Shown here in pieces: positions 39,099 to 48,500 of a stretch of 64,000 nt of DNA. The first letter of the stretch is position 1. Each line of letters begins with the position of its first letter. The DNA is from Massilia sp. IC2-278. Its GTDB lineage: Bacteria > Pseudomonadota > Gammaproteobacteria > Burkholderiales > Burkholderiaceae_D. A program made the translations under genes and the position numbers. Where the stretch lies: the NCBI RefSeq assembly GCF_020708045.1, contig NZ_JAJFES010000001.1:1054001-1118000 (forward strand). Direction: 5' to 3'. The notes beneath the pieces are model-generated. The model made no database searches. It was not told the origin of the DNA and saw nothing but the letters and a program-made list of their open reading frames with translations.

Positions 39099-39114
39099 CG
39101 AAGCTCCGGATCGT

Positions 39115-39960
39115 TCAGTTGGCGCCGGCCTGGCGCAGCGGCAGGTCGATCATGCCCTTGATGCCGGGGCGGATGCGCAGGCCCGGGTTTGGCACGTCGA
39201 CGCGCACCTCGACCAGGCCGCTGGCGGCGTCGGCCACGCTCGACACGTAGGTCACGCGGCCCTTGGCCGGCGCGCTGCCGGCGGCGTCCTCGAAGCGCAC
39301 GCCGATCTCGCGGCCTGCCTTCAGGCCCGGCACCGCGCTCAGGGGCACGTTCGTGGTCAGGTACAGCTGCGAGGCGTCGACCAGCACCATCAGGGCCTCG
39401 CCCGGCTTGATCCATTCGCCGGCCTTTGGCTCGACGCGGGTCAGCACCCCGCCGCGCGGCGCGTTCAGGGCGCGCAGCGCGCGTTCCTGCAGGGCGCTGT
39501 CGTACTCCACCTTTTCGCGGCGCTTCTGCGCCTGCAGCTGTTCCAGGCGCGCGCGGGCGCCGGAATACTCGACCTCGAGCTTGCCCATCTCGTCGCGGCT
39601 GATCGAGCCGGTGCTGTCGAACACACGCTTGGTGCTGTCGTACATCCCCTGCAGCACGCGCACGCGGTCTCGAGCGGCATTCAGCTCGCTGTTGTCTTCA
39701 TAGACCACCTGGCGCCGCGAGACTTCCAGCGCCTGCATGCGGTCGTCGAGCACCATCAGGGTCTGGCCGGCGCGCACTGCCTGGCCGGGCCGGGCGTCGA
39801 GGCGCGCCACCACGCCGGGCACGCCCATGCTCAGGGTCAGCTCGTTCTTCGGGTGGACCAGGCCGACGTATTCGGTGGCCAGGGCCGGCAGCGCGGCGAA
39901 CAGGGCGCCGGCCAGCGCAGCGGAAAGGTTCAGGCGTGCACGCGGACGGAGAAGAGACAT
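39115..39960 (-). CDS. periplasmic adaptor, HlyD/RND type
   Basis: The 281-residue protein has a Sec signal peptide (about 1-28, AALAGALFAALPALA) and the adaptor layout. This is a lipoyl half-motif (VARLDARPGQAVRAGQTLMVLD), a helical hairpin (about 65-145), the second lipoyl half (LNAPRGGVLTRVEPKAGEWI) and a beta-barrel with VDVPNPGLRIRPGIKGMIDL. It is a small soluble adaptor that would dock onto the TolC-like channel. ATG 39960 is one base from the TGA of the TolC-like gene, so translation is coupled. Confidence 0.9.
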   Translation of the reverse strand: MSLLRPRARLNLSAALAGALFAALPALATEYVGLVHPKNELTLSMGVPGVVARLDARPGQAVRAGQTLMVLDDRMQALEVSRRQVVYEDNSELNAARDRVRVLQGMYDSTKRVFDSTGSISRDEMGKLEVEYSGARARLEQLQAQKRREKVEYDSALQERALRALNAPRGGVLTRVEPKAGEWIKPGEALMVLVDASQLYLTTNVPLSAVPGLKAGREIGVRFEDAAGSAPAKGRVTYVSSVADAASGLVEVRVDVPNPGLRIRPGIKGMIDLPLRQAGAN

Positions 39961-39961
39961 G

Positions 39962-41593
39962 TCAGTGTTCCAGGGTGATGGCATAGTGGTCGAGCAGGCT
40001 GCCGTCGGCGTACAGCAGGGCGTCGTTGGCCTGCCCCATGCGCGCCAGGCTGTCGACCAGGCGCTGGCGGCTTTCGGTGAGTTCGGATTCGCGCAGCAGC
40101 AACTGGGACAAGAGGCCCATGCCGGCGTCGTAGCGCACGCGCTCGATGCGCAGCATCTCGGTGCGCAGTTCGATGTCGGCGCGCATGCGCTCGACTTCAT
40201 CAACGCCGGCGCGCGCCTGTTCCCAGCGTGTGCGCACGTCGTTCGCCAGCGCCGAGCGGATCGAGTCGACCTCGAGCTCGGCCTGGTGCACGCGCGCATC
40301 CTGGGCGCGCGCCTGCGAGCGTGCCTTCTGGTTGCCGCCGAGCGGCACTTCCAGGTTCACGCCGATCGACCACGAGGGATAGTGGCCTCCCTCGGTCAGT
40401 TCGCGCGCGGTGCCGTAGCTGCCCGACAAACCGGTGCGGGTATTACTGAGCACCAGGTCGAGCGCCGGCAGGCTCTGGTTGCGCGCGTAGTCGAGGCGGA
40501 TGCCGGCCTGTTCGTGGCGCAGGCGCGCGATGCCCAGCGCCGGCCAGCGGCCCAGGGCATCGGCATAGCGCTGCGCCAGGCTGACCTGCTCGACGCGGCT
40601 GGCTTCGGCGGCGTTCGCCGGCACCGACAGCGTGATCTGCTCGGACAGGTTCGGCACATTCAGCAGGGTCTCCAGGCGCGACTGCACTTCGCGCACGCCC
40701 TGGGCGGCGCGGATCTGCTCGACCTCGCGCACCAGCACCGCGCTGCGCGCCTCGATCTTGTTGCTGGCGGCGAGCTTGCCGGCCTCGATGCGCGCCAGGG
40801 TGTCGGCTTCGACGCGGCGTGCGTAGTCGAGCGCCTGCTCGCGGATGCGGCTCACTTCCAGCGCGCGGTACAGCTGCCAGTACAGGGCCAGGGCGTCGTT
40901 CCCGCTTTTCAGGAGCTGCTGGCGGTACTGCAGGGACGCGATTTTTTCCTCGGCCCGCGCCACCTTCAGGTCGGTCTCGATGACGCTCTTGCCGAAGCCG
41001 CGCAGCAGCGGCTGGCGCAGTTGCAGCACCAGGGCGCCGTCGTACTGGGTGTCGGTCGGCGAGGCGCTCTTGATGATGTTGTTCCGCTGCTCGCGCGCGC
41101 GGTAGCTGAGGCTGATGTCGGCGCCGCTGGGCAGGCGCTCGCGCAGCCCGATCTCGGCCGTTTGCAGGCGCTCGTCGAGCACGTCGAGCTTGCTGGTGGC
41201 GATGCTCGAGATGCGTTCCTCGACGGTGCGCTGGCGCAGGGTATCGTCCTTGCGCAGGCTGGAAAACAGCACCATCTCGTACAGCGCCGCCTCGGCCTTG
41301 CTGAGTTCACCGGCGACCTCGATCTGGGCGCGGCTGTAGGCCACTTCGGCGCTATGGCCGGCGACCAGCTGCAGCAGCAGTTTCGGGGTCAGCACCACGT
41401 TGCCCTTCAGGGCCGCGGCCGGGGACGAGGCCGAGGCGGGGCGGGCGGCGGCCGGGTCGAACACCCCTGCCCCGGCCGGTGCGGCCGGGCCGGCGCAGGC
41501 CAGGCCGAGCGCCAGCAGCGCGCAGGCGCGGCGGGTCGCACGCAGCGGAAGACGCAGTGGAGGATGCAGCGGGTTCAACACGGTCATTGCCAT
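39962..41593 (-). CDS. TolC-family outer-membrane channel
   Basis: The 543-residue protein has a signal peptide and two outer-membrane efflux protein repeats with long helices. These include LQYRQQLLKSGNDALALYWQLYRALEVSRIREQALDYARRVEAD and a second half with GVNLEVPLGGNQKARSQARAQDAR. The NLEVPLGG strand is the usual TolC beta-barrel signature. It forms the trimeric outer-membrane exit. Start: ATG 41593 is chosen over a TTG at 41602; neither has a clear ribosome binding site, and a very strong hairpin lies 30 bp upstream. Confidence 0.9.
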   Translation of the reverse strand: MAMTVLNPLHPPLRLPLRATRRACALLALGLACAGPAAPAGAGVFDPAAARPASASSPAAALKGNVVLTPKLLLQLVAGHSAEVAYSRAQIEVAGELSKAEAALYEMVLFSSLRKDDTLRQRTVEERISSIATSKLDVLDERLQTAEIGLRERLPSGADISLSYRAREQRNNIIKSASPTDTQYDGALVLQLRQPLLRGFGKSVIETDLKVARAEEKIASLQYRQQLLKSGNDALALYWQLYRALEVSRIREQALDYARRVEADTLARIEAGKLAASNKIEARSAVLVREVEQIRAAQGVREVQSRLETLLNVPNLSEQITLSVPANAAEASRVEQVSLAQRYADALGRWPALGIARLRHEQAGIRLDYARNQSLPALDLVLSNTRTGLSGSYGTARELTEGGHYPSWSIGVNLEVPLGGNQKARSQARAQDARVHQAELEVDSIRSALANDVRTRWEQARAGVDEVERMRADIELRTEMLRIERVRYDAGMGLLSQLLLRESELTESRQRLVDSLARMGQANDALLYADGSLLDHYAITLEH

Positions 41594-41623
41594 AAATGCC
41601 AAAAAAACGGGGCGTAGAATCGC

Positions 41624-41658
41624 GTCGGGCCCGCAGCTGGTGCAGCTGCGGGCCCGAC
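41624..41658 (-). promoter_or_regulatory. 16-bp perfect hairpin between sapC-like and tolC-like genes
   Basis: The arms 41624-41639 and 41643-41658 are perfect complements with a 3-base loop. The T-tract that would make it a simple terminator comes 16 bases later (41601-41607, minus strand), just before the TolC-like start. It may partially terminate or protect the upstream mRNA, so the secreted/SapC genes could be expressed more strongly than the export genes. Confidence 0.6.
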
Positions 41659-41693
41659 ATGGTTCGGCAGGCGCTGGCCTGCCCGGCCTGGAA

Positions 41694-42413
41694 TCAGGCG
41701 GCCGGCTTGGCCTGCTCGTCCTTCAGCATGACCAGGCGCTCGATCTGCGACAGCGAGGTCAGTTGGGCGTAGATGGCCGGCAGGTAGTGCTTGGTGCGCA
41801 TTTCCAGGAACAGCTCGTCCGACAGGTTGTTCAGGCGCTCTTCGTTGATGACGTAGCAGCCCGAGATGTTCTTGATCTTGTCGTTCTGGCGCACGCGCAT
41901 GTTCAGCGGCACGAACAGGTTGTTCTTGGCCAGGAACTTGCAGAACTCGGCGGTGATGGCGTCCATCTGCTGCAGTTCCGACAGGTAGCGCTTGACGTTC
42001 TCGATCACTTCGGTCGGCTCGCCCTGCTCGTTGAACAGCGGGGTGCCTTCGGTGTCGCTCAGCAGCTCGCTGCCTTCGTCGACGCAGACCAGGAAGCGGC
42101 CGTCATCGCTCGCCTGCGACAGTGCGAACGGGTAGCGGCGGATGATCGCCGGCACGTAGGAAGCCGACCACTTGCCGTTCTCGCCGACGAACAGGTTCTC
42201 GCCCGCGTCCAGGCCCAGCAGGGCGACCGGACGGAACTCGTCCTTCTCTTTGTCTTCGATGAAGACCAGCGGGTAGATCGCGGCCGAGCGCACGAACTCG
42301 TGGGTGGTCACGTAGGCGATGTGGAACTGCGAGGCGAAGCCGAAGCCTTCGACCTGCTTGATCTTCTTGCCAGCGTGGCGCTGCTGGTTGACGGGAACGA
42401 CTTGCTTGAACAT
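41694..42413 (-). CDS. SapC-family protein
   Basis: The 239-residue protein matches the SapC family, named from the Campylobacter fetus S-layer locus. The start QVVPVNQQRHAGKKI, the FASQFHIAYVTTHEFVRSAAIYPLVF strand and a lysine-rich NNLFVPLNMRVRQNDKIKNISG segment are typical. It has no signal peptide. Its exact role is unknown, though the family is found with surface-protein export genes, which fits here. Its codons and composition (more Lys, Glu, Asn) differ from its Ala/Arg-rich neighbours, suggesting strong expression or a stable fold. It is 109 bp downstream of a DUF1566 gene. Confidence 0.88.
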   Translation of the reverse strand: MFKQVVPVNQQRHAGKKIKQVEGFGFASQFHIAYVTTHEFVRSAAIYPLVFIEDKEKDEFRPVALLGLDAGENLFVGENGKWSASYVPAIIRRYPFALSQASDDGRFLVCVDEGSELLSDTEGTPLFNEQGEPTEVIENVKRYLSELQQMDAITAEFCKFLAKNNLFVPLNMRVRQNDKIKNISGCYVINEERLNNLSDELFLEMRTKHYLPAIYAQLTSLSQIERLVMLKDEQAKPAA

Positions 42414-42522
42414 GTGAATCTCCAGTGTTGACTGTTGGCCGGGCCCTGTCCTCAGTGCCCGTGCATGGTGTTGTGTTGTTATGGGGTGCGGTGTATTACT
42501 GTGGGTTGCCGGGTACGGCGCG

Positions 42523-43056
42523 TCAGTTTCCGCCGCGGACCAGGCGGATGTTGCGGGCGCCGGTCTTTGGCGCGGCGGCGACGTCGCCGGCGTTGAAGTC
42601 CACGTACCACGCCAGGCCCGCGTTCAGGCTGTAGGGCGAAGCGGTCCAGAAGCTCTGGGCCGGGGTGCGCGGGAACACCGTGGCGTTGATGGCCGGCGCG
42701 GTGCACTTGCGCTCGACCAGCGAAGCGAGTTCGTTACGGTTCGGCAGGCGCCAGTCGCTCTGGCCCTCGCCCAGGGTCGCGCCGGCCGCGTTGACGGCGG
42801 CGACGCGCGCCAGGGCTTCGCCCCAGTTGCCGGTGACCGGCGTGCCGCTGTCGCAGGCGGCGCCGCTCAGGCCTTCCGGGCAGCGTTTCCAGACCAGGCC
42901 GGTGGCGCTGTCGGCCACGCCGCCGGCGCCGTCCTTGAAGCGCGCATCCGGGGTGTCGGCCGCGATGTCGATGCCGTTGCAGGCGGCCTGGGCGAGTGGC
43001 GCCGCGCCCAGCAGGACGGCCAGCGCCAGTGCGCAGTGACGCAGTGGGAATTTCAT
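42523..43056 (-). CDS. secreted DUF1566 (Lcl C-terminal domain) protein
   Basis: The 177-residue protein has a Sec signal (ALALAVLLGAAPLAQA). The rest is a DUF1566 domain: ATGLVWKRCPEG, WRLPNRNELASLVERKC, FWTASPYSLNAGLAWYVDFNAG and a final IRLVRGGN. DUF1566 is found in surface proteins, including the collagen-binding Lcl adhesin of Legionella. It appears to be a single-domain version. It lies 43 bp after a related lipoprotein gene. Confidence 0.88.
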   Translation of the reverse strand: MKFPLRHCALALAVLLGAAPLAQAACNGIDIAADTPDARFKDGAGGVADSATGLVWKRCPEGLSGAACDSGTPVTGNWGEALARVAAVNAAGATLGEGQSDWRLPNRNELASLVERKCTAPAINATVFPRTPAQSFWTASPYSLNAGLAWYVDFNAGDVAAAPKTGARNIRLVRGGN

Positions 43057-43099
43057 GTGGACTCCGTGTTCGGTTGCCGAGAGTTGGGTCGTGTGACGG

Positions 43100-44239
43100 T
43101 CAGTTGCCGCGCACCAGGCGCACGCGTTGCGGGCTGGTCTTGGCGACCGCGCCGACCACGCCGCTGTTGAAGTCGACCATCCAGGCGCCGGCAGCATCAC
43201 CCGCCTTGGGCGATGCGCTCCAGTATGGCGCCGCGGCCTGGCCGGCGAACTGGGCGCGGATGGTCGGCGCAGCGGTGGCGCCGGCGTCGACGATGCCGGA
43301 CAATTCATCGGCCGTCGGCAGGCGCCAGTCGGAGAAGCCGCACCAGCGCTCGGCGTTCACGGCGGCCACGAAACTCTCGGTGTCGCAATTGCTGCCGCTG
43401 CAGACGCCGCCGTTAGCGGTGCCGGTTGCGCCGCCATTGGCGCCGTTGCGCAGCAGCCAGGTGTAGGTGTTGTCCGGCGCATGCAGGCCGGTGCCGCTCT
43501 TGCCTTCCCAGACCAGGCCGGTAACGCTGTCCTGCACGCAGGCCGAACCCGGCAGCACGGTCATGACGAAGCCGGTCGTCTTGTAGCTGCCCTGGCCGAC
43601 CACGCGCTCGTTGGCGTCGCGCCCGGTCTCGGCATCCTGGCCGGCGAAGCCGGTTTGCGGACAAGCCAGTCCGTTTGCGCCGGCGCTGGCGCAGGCCGCG
43701 ATGCCGGTGTCGTTCAGGCGCTTGCTGTTCTCGATGCCGGCGCCGGCCGCAATGCTGTTGGCACGGATGGTGCCGCTGGCGGTGCCGCTGTTGGCGCCGT
43801 CGTTCCAGCGCACCGTCAGGACCTTGTCGGCGCTGGCGCTGCCTGGGCAGACCTGCAGGTTGAACTGGCGTTCGCTGCTGCCGCTGGCCAGGCTCATGCT
43901 GGTGCTGGCCGGGGTCAGGTAATCGACGCCAGCTGCGCAGCTGGCGCCGCCGGTGCCGCCTTCGACCGTGAAGCTGACCTGGGCCGGGAAGTTGGCGTCG
44001 GCGCGCAGCGCGAGGCGGAAACCGAGCAGCGCCTGGCCGTCCAGGCCCTTGGCGGCGCGCGCGTCGCCAAGGGCCAGCACGGTCGGCTTGATGGCGACCG
44101 GCGGTGGCGGCGCCGGCGCAGGGGCTGGCTTGCTGCCGCCTCCGCCGCCGCAAGCGGCCAGCAACAGGGAGACGGGAACGGCGCAGCCGAGCCAGGTGGC
44201 GGAGGTGCGGGTCCAGTGTGCGACGGCGTGGTTACTCAT
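43100..44239 (-). CDS. DUF1566 surface lipoprotein
   Basis: The 379-residue protein has a lipoprotein signal (VSLLLAAC, followed by five Gly). A Pro-rich linker, a beta-sandwich region resembling Calx-beta/Ig-like repeats (about 60-170, SFTVEGGTGGASCAAGVDY) and a C-terminal DUF1566 domain follow (TGLVWEGKSG, WRLPTADELSGIVDAGA, YWSASPKAGDAAGAWMVDFNSG, RVRLVRGN). It is probably anchored to a membrane and exposed. It stands first in the downstream gene set, about 170 bp from the IS element. In the 44240-44410 leader TTGACA (minus strand, 44310-44305) could be a -35 box. Confidence 0.88.
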   Translation of the reverse strand: MSNHAVAHWTRTSATWLGCAVPVSLLLAACGGGGGSKPAPAPAPPPPVAIKPTVLALGDARAAKGLDGQALLGFRLALRADANFPAQVSFTVEGGTGGASCAAGVDYLTPASTSMSLASGSSERQFNLQVCPGSASADKVLTVRWNDGANSGTASGTIRANSIAAGAGIENSKRLNDTGIAACASAGANGLACPQTGFAGQDAETGRDANERVVGQGSYKTTGFVMTVLPGSACVQDSVTGLVWEGKSGTGLHAPDNTYTWLLRNGANGGATGTANGGVCSGSNCDTESFVAAVNAERWCGFSDWRLPTADELSGIVDAGATAAPTIRAQFAGQAAAPYWSASPKAGDAAGAWMVDFNSGVVGAVAKTSPQRVRLVRGN

Positions 44240-44410
44240 ATGATTTGGTTGTTGCTCTTTAGCACTGCAAACAAGGCGGCCAGTGTCGATTCTTTCCATT
44301 TTGCTGTCAAGAACATTTGGCCGCCCTGCCTGAAGGGGCCTGAAGCAGGGCCGCAAGCGTCTACGGCGCGCAACAAAGCTTGTCCTGGACCGGGAAAAAT
44401 CGTAAAAAAA

Positions 44411-45479
44411 GGCGCTGTCATCGTTAGCTATAGGTGAGTATTGAACTGCTGAGCACCCTCGCGGTCCAAGCCATATCGCCATCGATATGGGTCGACCATG
44501 AAAGCGCCTCGCTTCACCAAGTGGTTTGCAGCCTTGCCCGCACTGAACCAGCCCCAGCGGCTACGGGTGCTCGACGCGCTGCGGCCGGCGGCCGGGCTGC
44601 ATCAGGTGCTCGCGCTGATCCAACAAGGCAGGTCGGCCGGGCGCCGCTGTCCGCATTGCCAGTGCGAACGCTGGCACCGGCATGGCCACGCGAACGACCT
44701 GCAACGCTACCGCTGCTTATCGTGCAGGCGCACCTTCAACGATTTGACTGGTACGCCACTGGCGCGCCTTCGGCTCAAAGAGAAATGGCTCGATTATCTC
44801 GATGCGATGCGTGCGTCGCGCCCGGTGCGCGCGGCGGCGGACAGCATCAAGGTGCACCGTAACACCGCTTTCCGCTGGCGCCATCGCTTCCTGGACCGGG
44901 TAAAGGAAGACCGGCCAGCGCGCCTGAATGGTATCGCTGAGGCCGACGAGATGTTCATCCTGGAATCACAAAAGGGGGCGCGTAAGCTCGACCGGACTGC
45001 ACGCAAGCGGGGCGGCGTAGCCGGCAGGCGCGGCATCTCGCGCGAGCTCGATTGCATCCTCGTGGCGCGCGATCGCAACCGACAGACCATCGATGCCGTC
45101 ACCGGCCGCGGCGCCGTCAGCAAGGCCCAGCTGGAGCTCCACCTGCTGCCCTTCCTGGACCCGGATGTCCTGCTCGTGACCGACGCGAACGCAGCCTATC
45201 GCGCATTCGCCCGTGCACACGGTATTGCGCACCAGGCCGTCAATGTCAGTGCCGGCGAGCGTTTGCGCATGGGCGCCCACGGCGCGGTCCACGTACAGAA
45301 CGTGAACGCCTATCACCAGCGCTTGCGCGAGTGGCTACTGCCCTTTCATGGCGTCGCGTCGCGTTATCTGCCGAACTACCTGGACTGGCGCCGGATGCTC
45401 GATGGCGGCAAGATTACTTCTGCCGATCAATTGTTTCGCCTTGCAATCGGACCCATCCACAGCAAACGGTGACAGCGCC
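44411..45479 (+). mobile_element. IS1595-family insertion sequence with 8-bp target duplication
   Basis: The element is 1,069 bp. Its ends are imperfect inverted repeats: left GGCGCTGTCATCGTTAGCT (44411-44429) and right, reverse-complemented, GGCGCTGTCACCGTTTGCT (45461-45479), with 17 of 19 matching. It is flanked by perfect direct repeats TAAAAAAA at 44403-44410 and 45480-45487, the 8-bp target duplication expected for IS1595. It contains one transposase gene and looks intact. Confidence 0.93.
44498..45472 (+). CDS. IS1595-family transposase (ISXO2-like)
   Basis: The 324-residue protein has an N-terminal zinc-ribbon (CPHCQCERWHRHGH, then CLSC, about 51-79). A helix-turn-helix region follows (ADSIKVHRNTAFRWRHRFL) and an ISXO2-like DDE catalytic domain with ADEMFILES, LVTDANAAYRAFA and NVNAYHQRLREWL. 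This matches the IS1595 family, where the third acidic residue is often Asn/His-associated. It fills almost the whole element, reads through to 7 bp before the right end and appears full length. Confidence 0.93.
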   Translation: MKAPRFTKWFAALPALNQPQRLRVLDALRPAAGLHQVLALIQQGRSAGRRCPHCQCERWHRHGHANDLQRYRCLSCRRTFNDLTGTPLARLRLKEKWLDYLDAMRASRPVRAAADSIKVHRNTAFRWRHRFLDRVKEDRPARLNGIAEADEMFILESQKGARKLDRTARKRGGVAGRRGISRELDCILVARDRNRQTIDAVTGRGAVSKAQLELHLLPFLDPDVLLVTDANAAYRAFARAHGIAHQAVNVSAGERLRMGAHGAVHVQNVNAYHQRLREWLLPFHGVASRYLPNYLDWRRMLDGGKITSADQLFRLAIGPIHSKR

Positions 45480-45480
45480 T

Positions 45481-45514
45481 AAAAAAAACCGGACTGCCCT
45501 TTCGGACAGCCCGG
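45481..45514 (-). terminator. terminator of the giant exoprotein gene, split by the IS target
   Basis: Minus strand: CCGGGCTGTCC, loop GAAA, GGGCAGTCCGG, then eight T residues (45488-45481). It begins 27 bp after the stop of the giant gene. The T-tract is the target site of the IS: TAAAAAAA is duplicated on both sides, so the terminator still has its U-tract. Confidence 0.9.
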
Positions 45515-45540
45515 CTTTTGTCGAACCGCTGCGATCGCGA

Positions 45541-48500
45541 TTACAGCGTCAGGTCTTCCAGCCAGAACTCGATCGGCAGCGCCGTGGCGTCGGCCGAATC
45601 GGCGCCGATGCCTTGCGCGTTCGCGACCAGTGCACCGCTCTTCGCCGGCGCATCGGCCTGGGCGTGTGCCGCCAGGTAGAGCGCGGTGCCGCTGACCGAG
45701 GCCGTACGCAGCGACGCGTCGAATCCGAAGCCGGCTGCCGGCGCGGGTGCCAGCGAAGGCAGCACCGGCAGGGCCGGGGTCGGGTCTTCGGTGTGACGCA
45801 CCGTTTCGCCGACCGCCACCGCCGCCTCGTACATGGTGGCGCCGTCGAGCACGTAGAAGTGGGTACGGCCATCCGGGCCCGTATCCTGCACCACGATGCC
45901 GCGCGGCGCTTCCACGAACAGCGCCGGCGACTGCACCTCGACCGCGTTGCCCATGCCCAGCTGCGGACCCATGCCGTACAGGGCCACGGTGTCGGCCACG
46001 ATGTTCACCGCATCGTCGCCTGCCGCATCGAGGATCACGCCGCCGCTCTTCACGACCACGTGCTTGCCCTCGACCCCGGCCAGCGCCAGGTTGCCGGCTG
46101 CCTGGGCCGTCACCGAACCGGTGCCGCTCAGGACCGTCCCGGCATCCATCTGCACGGCGCCGTTCGCGCTGTACACCAGCAGGTCGCCACGGGTGGCCGA
46201 CACGCTGTCGTGCAGGACCACGCCGTCGCGGCCGTCGAGCACCAGGCCGTTGGCGGCGACCAGGCTTCCCTGCGCCGCTTCGACGGTGACCAGCGAACCG
46301 AACACCTGCAACGGTACGCTGCTCAATGCCGCGAAGTCGGTCGCCACGATGCTGACCTTGCCGGCGCCGGCTGCCGCATGGCCGTCGGCACCCTGCACGC
46401 CGATCACCAGCTGGCCCGCACCGGCCAGGTGGCCGAGCATGCTGTCGGTGACGCTGAAGGCGCCGGCCGCGCCGGTACCGCCGACCACGATGTCGCGGCC
46501 CGCATCGCCCGGACGCAGCTGGACGATGCCCGCGCCATGCACGTCGCCGGTCATGACCAGGGTATCGGCCTCGATAACGAAGTCACCCGTCACGCCGCTG
46601 AACACGATGTCGCCGATAACGACCTGGCTGGCACCACGGATGGTCAGCGAACCGCCGGCCACGTTCAGCGCGCCGTCGAAGCGCACCACGCCGGTCGCGT
46701 CGATCGACACGTCACCGCCGATGGTCACGTCCTGGGCAAAGCTGACGTCGTGCGCATCGCGCACCGCCAGGCCGGCCAGCGCGCCGTTCGCACCGACCGC
46801 GCCGTTGACGACGATGTTGTCGCCGCCGGCCGCCAGCACCAGGCTCGCACCGGTGCCGGCGCCGTCGATGCCCTGGGCGAAGACCATGTCGCCGCCGCTT
46901 GCCGCACCGTTGCCGGTCGAGATGATGACCGGGCCGGTGATGGCCAGCGCGCCGCGCACGTCGAGCGCCTCGGCCACCAGCTGGCCGGACACGGCTACCA
47001 GGCTGCCGGCGCCGGAACCGTCCAGCACCAGGCTGTCGCGGAACACGACCGGCGTGGCGCGGCCATCGATGACGATGTCCTGGCCAGGCGCCGCGGCGCC
47101 GCCGCCGATGACGACCTGGTCGAAGCCGCCGGCCAGGTTGTCCAGCGTTGCCGGCGCCAGGTACAAGCCGCCGTTGTCGCTGTTGTTGCGCGACCCACCG
47201 ATCTGGATGTCCAGCGCGTTGTCGTTCGGACGGATCGCCAGCGTACCGCCCTCGCCTGCCAGCGGCTGGCCGATCGTCAGTTCGTCGCCGACCAGGTTCA
47301 GGTCCTGGCCGCTGCCGACGTTCTGCGGCTGGCCGAACACCACTTCGCCGGTTTGCGAGACGATGGTGGTGCTGCCGCCGGCCGCGGTGACGCCAACCAG
47401 CGCGGCGTCGTTCACCACGCTGACGCTGCCATCGGCACCGACGCGCTTCACGGCGACGGCGACACCGGCGGCCGGCACGTTCACGCCGTCGGCTTCCAGC
47501 AGGTCGATGCTGCCGGCGGCGCTGGACGCCGCCAGCGAAGCGACCGCGGTCTCCAGCGCATTGCCCATGCCGATGCCGCTGCCGGCCGTCATGCGCAGCG
47601 CGCCCGCTTTCACGTTCAGGCCCTGCACGTCGCCGGCGCGCTGGGCGTCGACGATCGCGCCGCCAGCCACCAGGCTGACGCTGCCAGTACCGGCGTCGAG
47701 CAGGCCGACGGCGATGTCGCCGCCTGCCGCGTAACGCAGGCTGGCGCCGCGCGCCACGCTGCCGTCCTTCATCAGGATGGCCCCAAACGCGCTGACGTCG
47801 ATGCTGTCGCCCGCCGTCAGGTTGCCGTTCTGGACGACGCTTTGCGCGTTCAGGCTGATGCTGCCGCCTGCCTGCGCGCCGCCGTCCAGTACGATGTTGC
47901 CGGCGCCGGCTTGCAGCAGCAGGTTGCCGCTGTTGGCACGGACCGTGGCATTGCCGCCGACGGCAAGGTCGCCGCCGTTGGCCGCCAGGACCGCATTGCC
48001 GCCCGCGTCCACCACGCCGTCGATCGAGACCGAAGCGCTCGCGCTCAGCGCCGCATTGCCTTGCACAGCCACCTGGCCTTGCGCCGCAACCGCGATGGCG
48101 CCGCCTGCCAGCACGGCATTGCCGCCGGCACCGACCTGGCCCGCCACCGTGATGGCACCGGCTGCGCGCAGCGCGGCATTGCCGTGCGCCGCAACTTGTC
48201 CGCCCACCGAGATGGCGCCGCCCGCCAGCACGGCATTGCCCTCCAGCGCCTGCACGTTGCCGCCCACGGTGATGGCGCCGGCCGACCGCAGTTCCACGTC
48301 GCCCTTGGCGCCTGCCACCGCGCCGGCCGCCACCACCAGGTCGCTGCCGCCGTTCAGCATCAGTTTGCCGCCGTTGGCCAGCACGCTGCCAAGAACCACG
48401 TTCACACGCGCCGCGTCGAATTCGACGTTGCCGGCGGCCGTGGCCTGGCCTGCCACATCGACCGCGATGTTGCTCGCAGCCAGCGCCAGGTTGCCGGCCG

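Noticed and set aside
48000-48250. Short repeats as a CRISPR array or a DNA-level satellite
   Set aside because: They are in frame, encode [10 protein letters not shown]-type beta-helix rungs and have no unique spacers.
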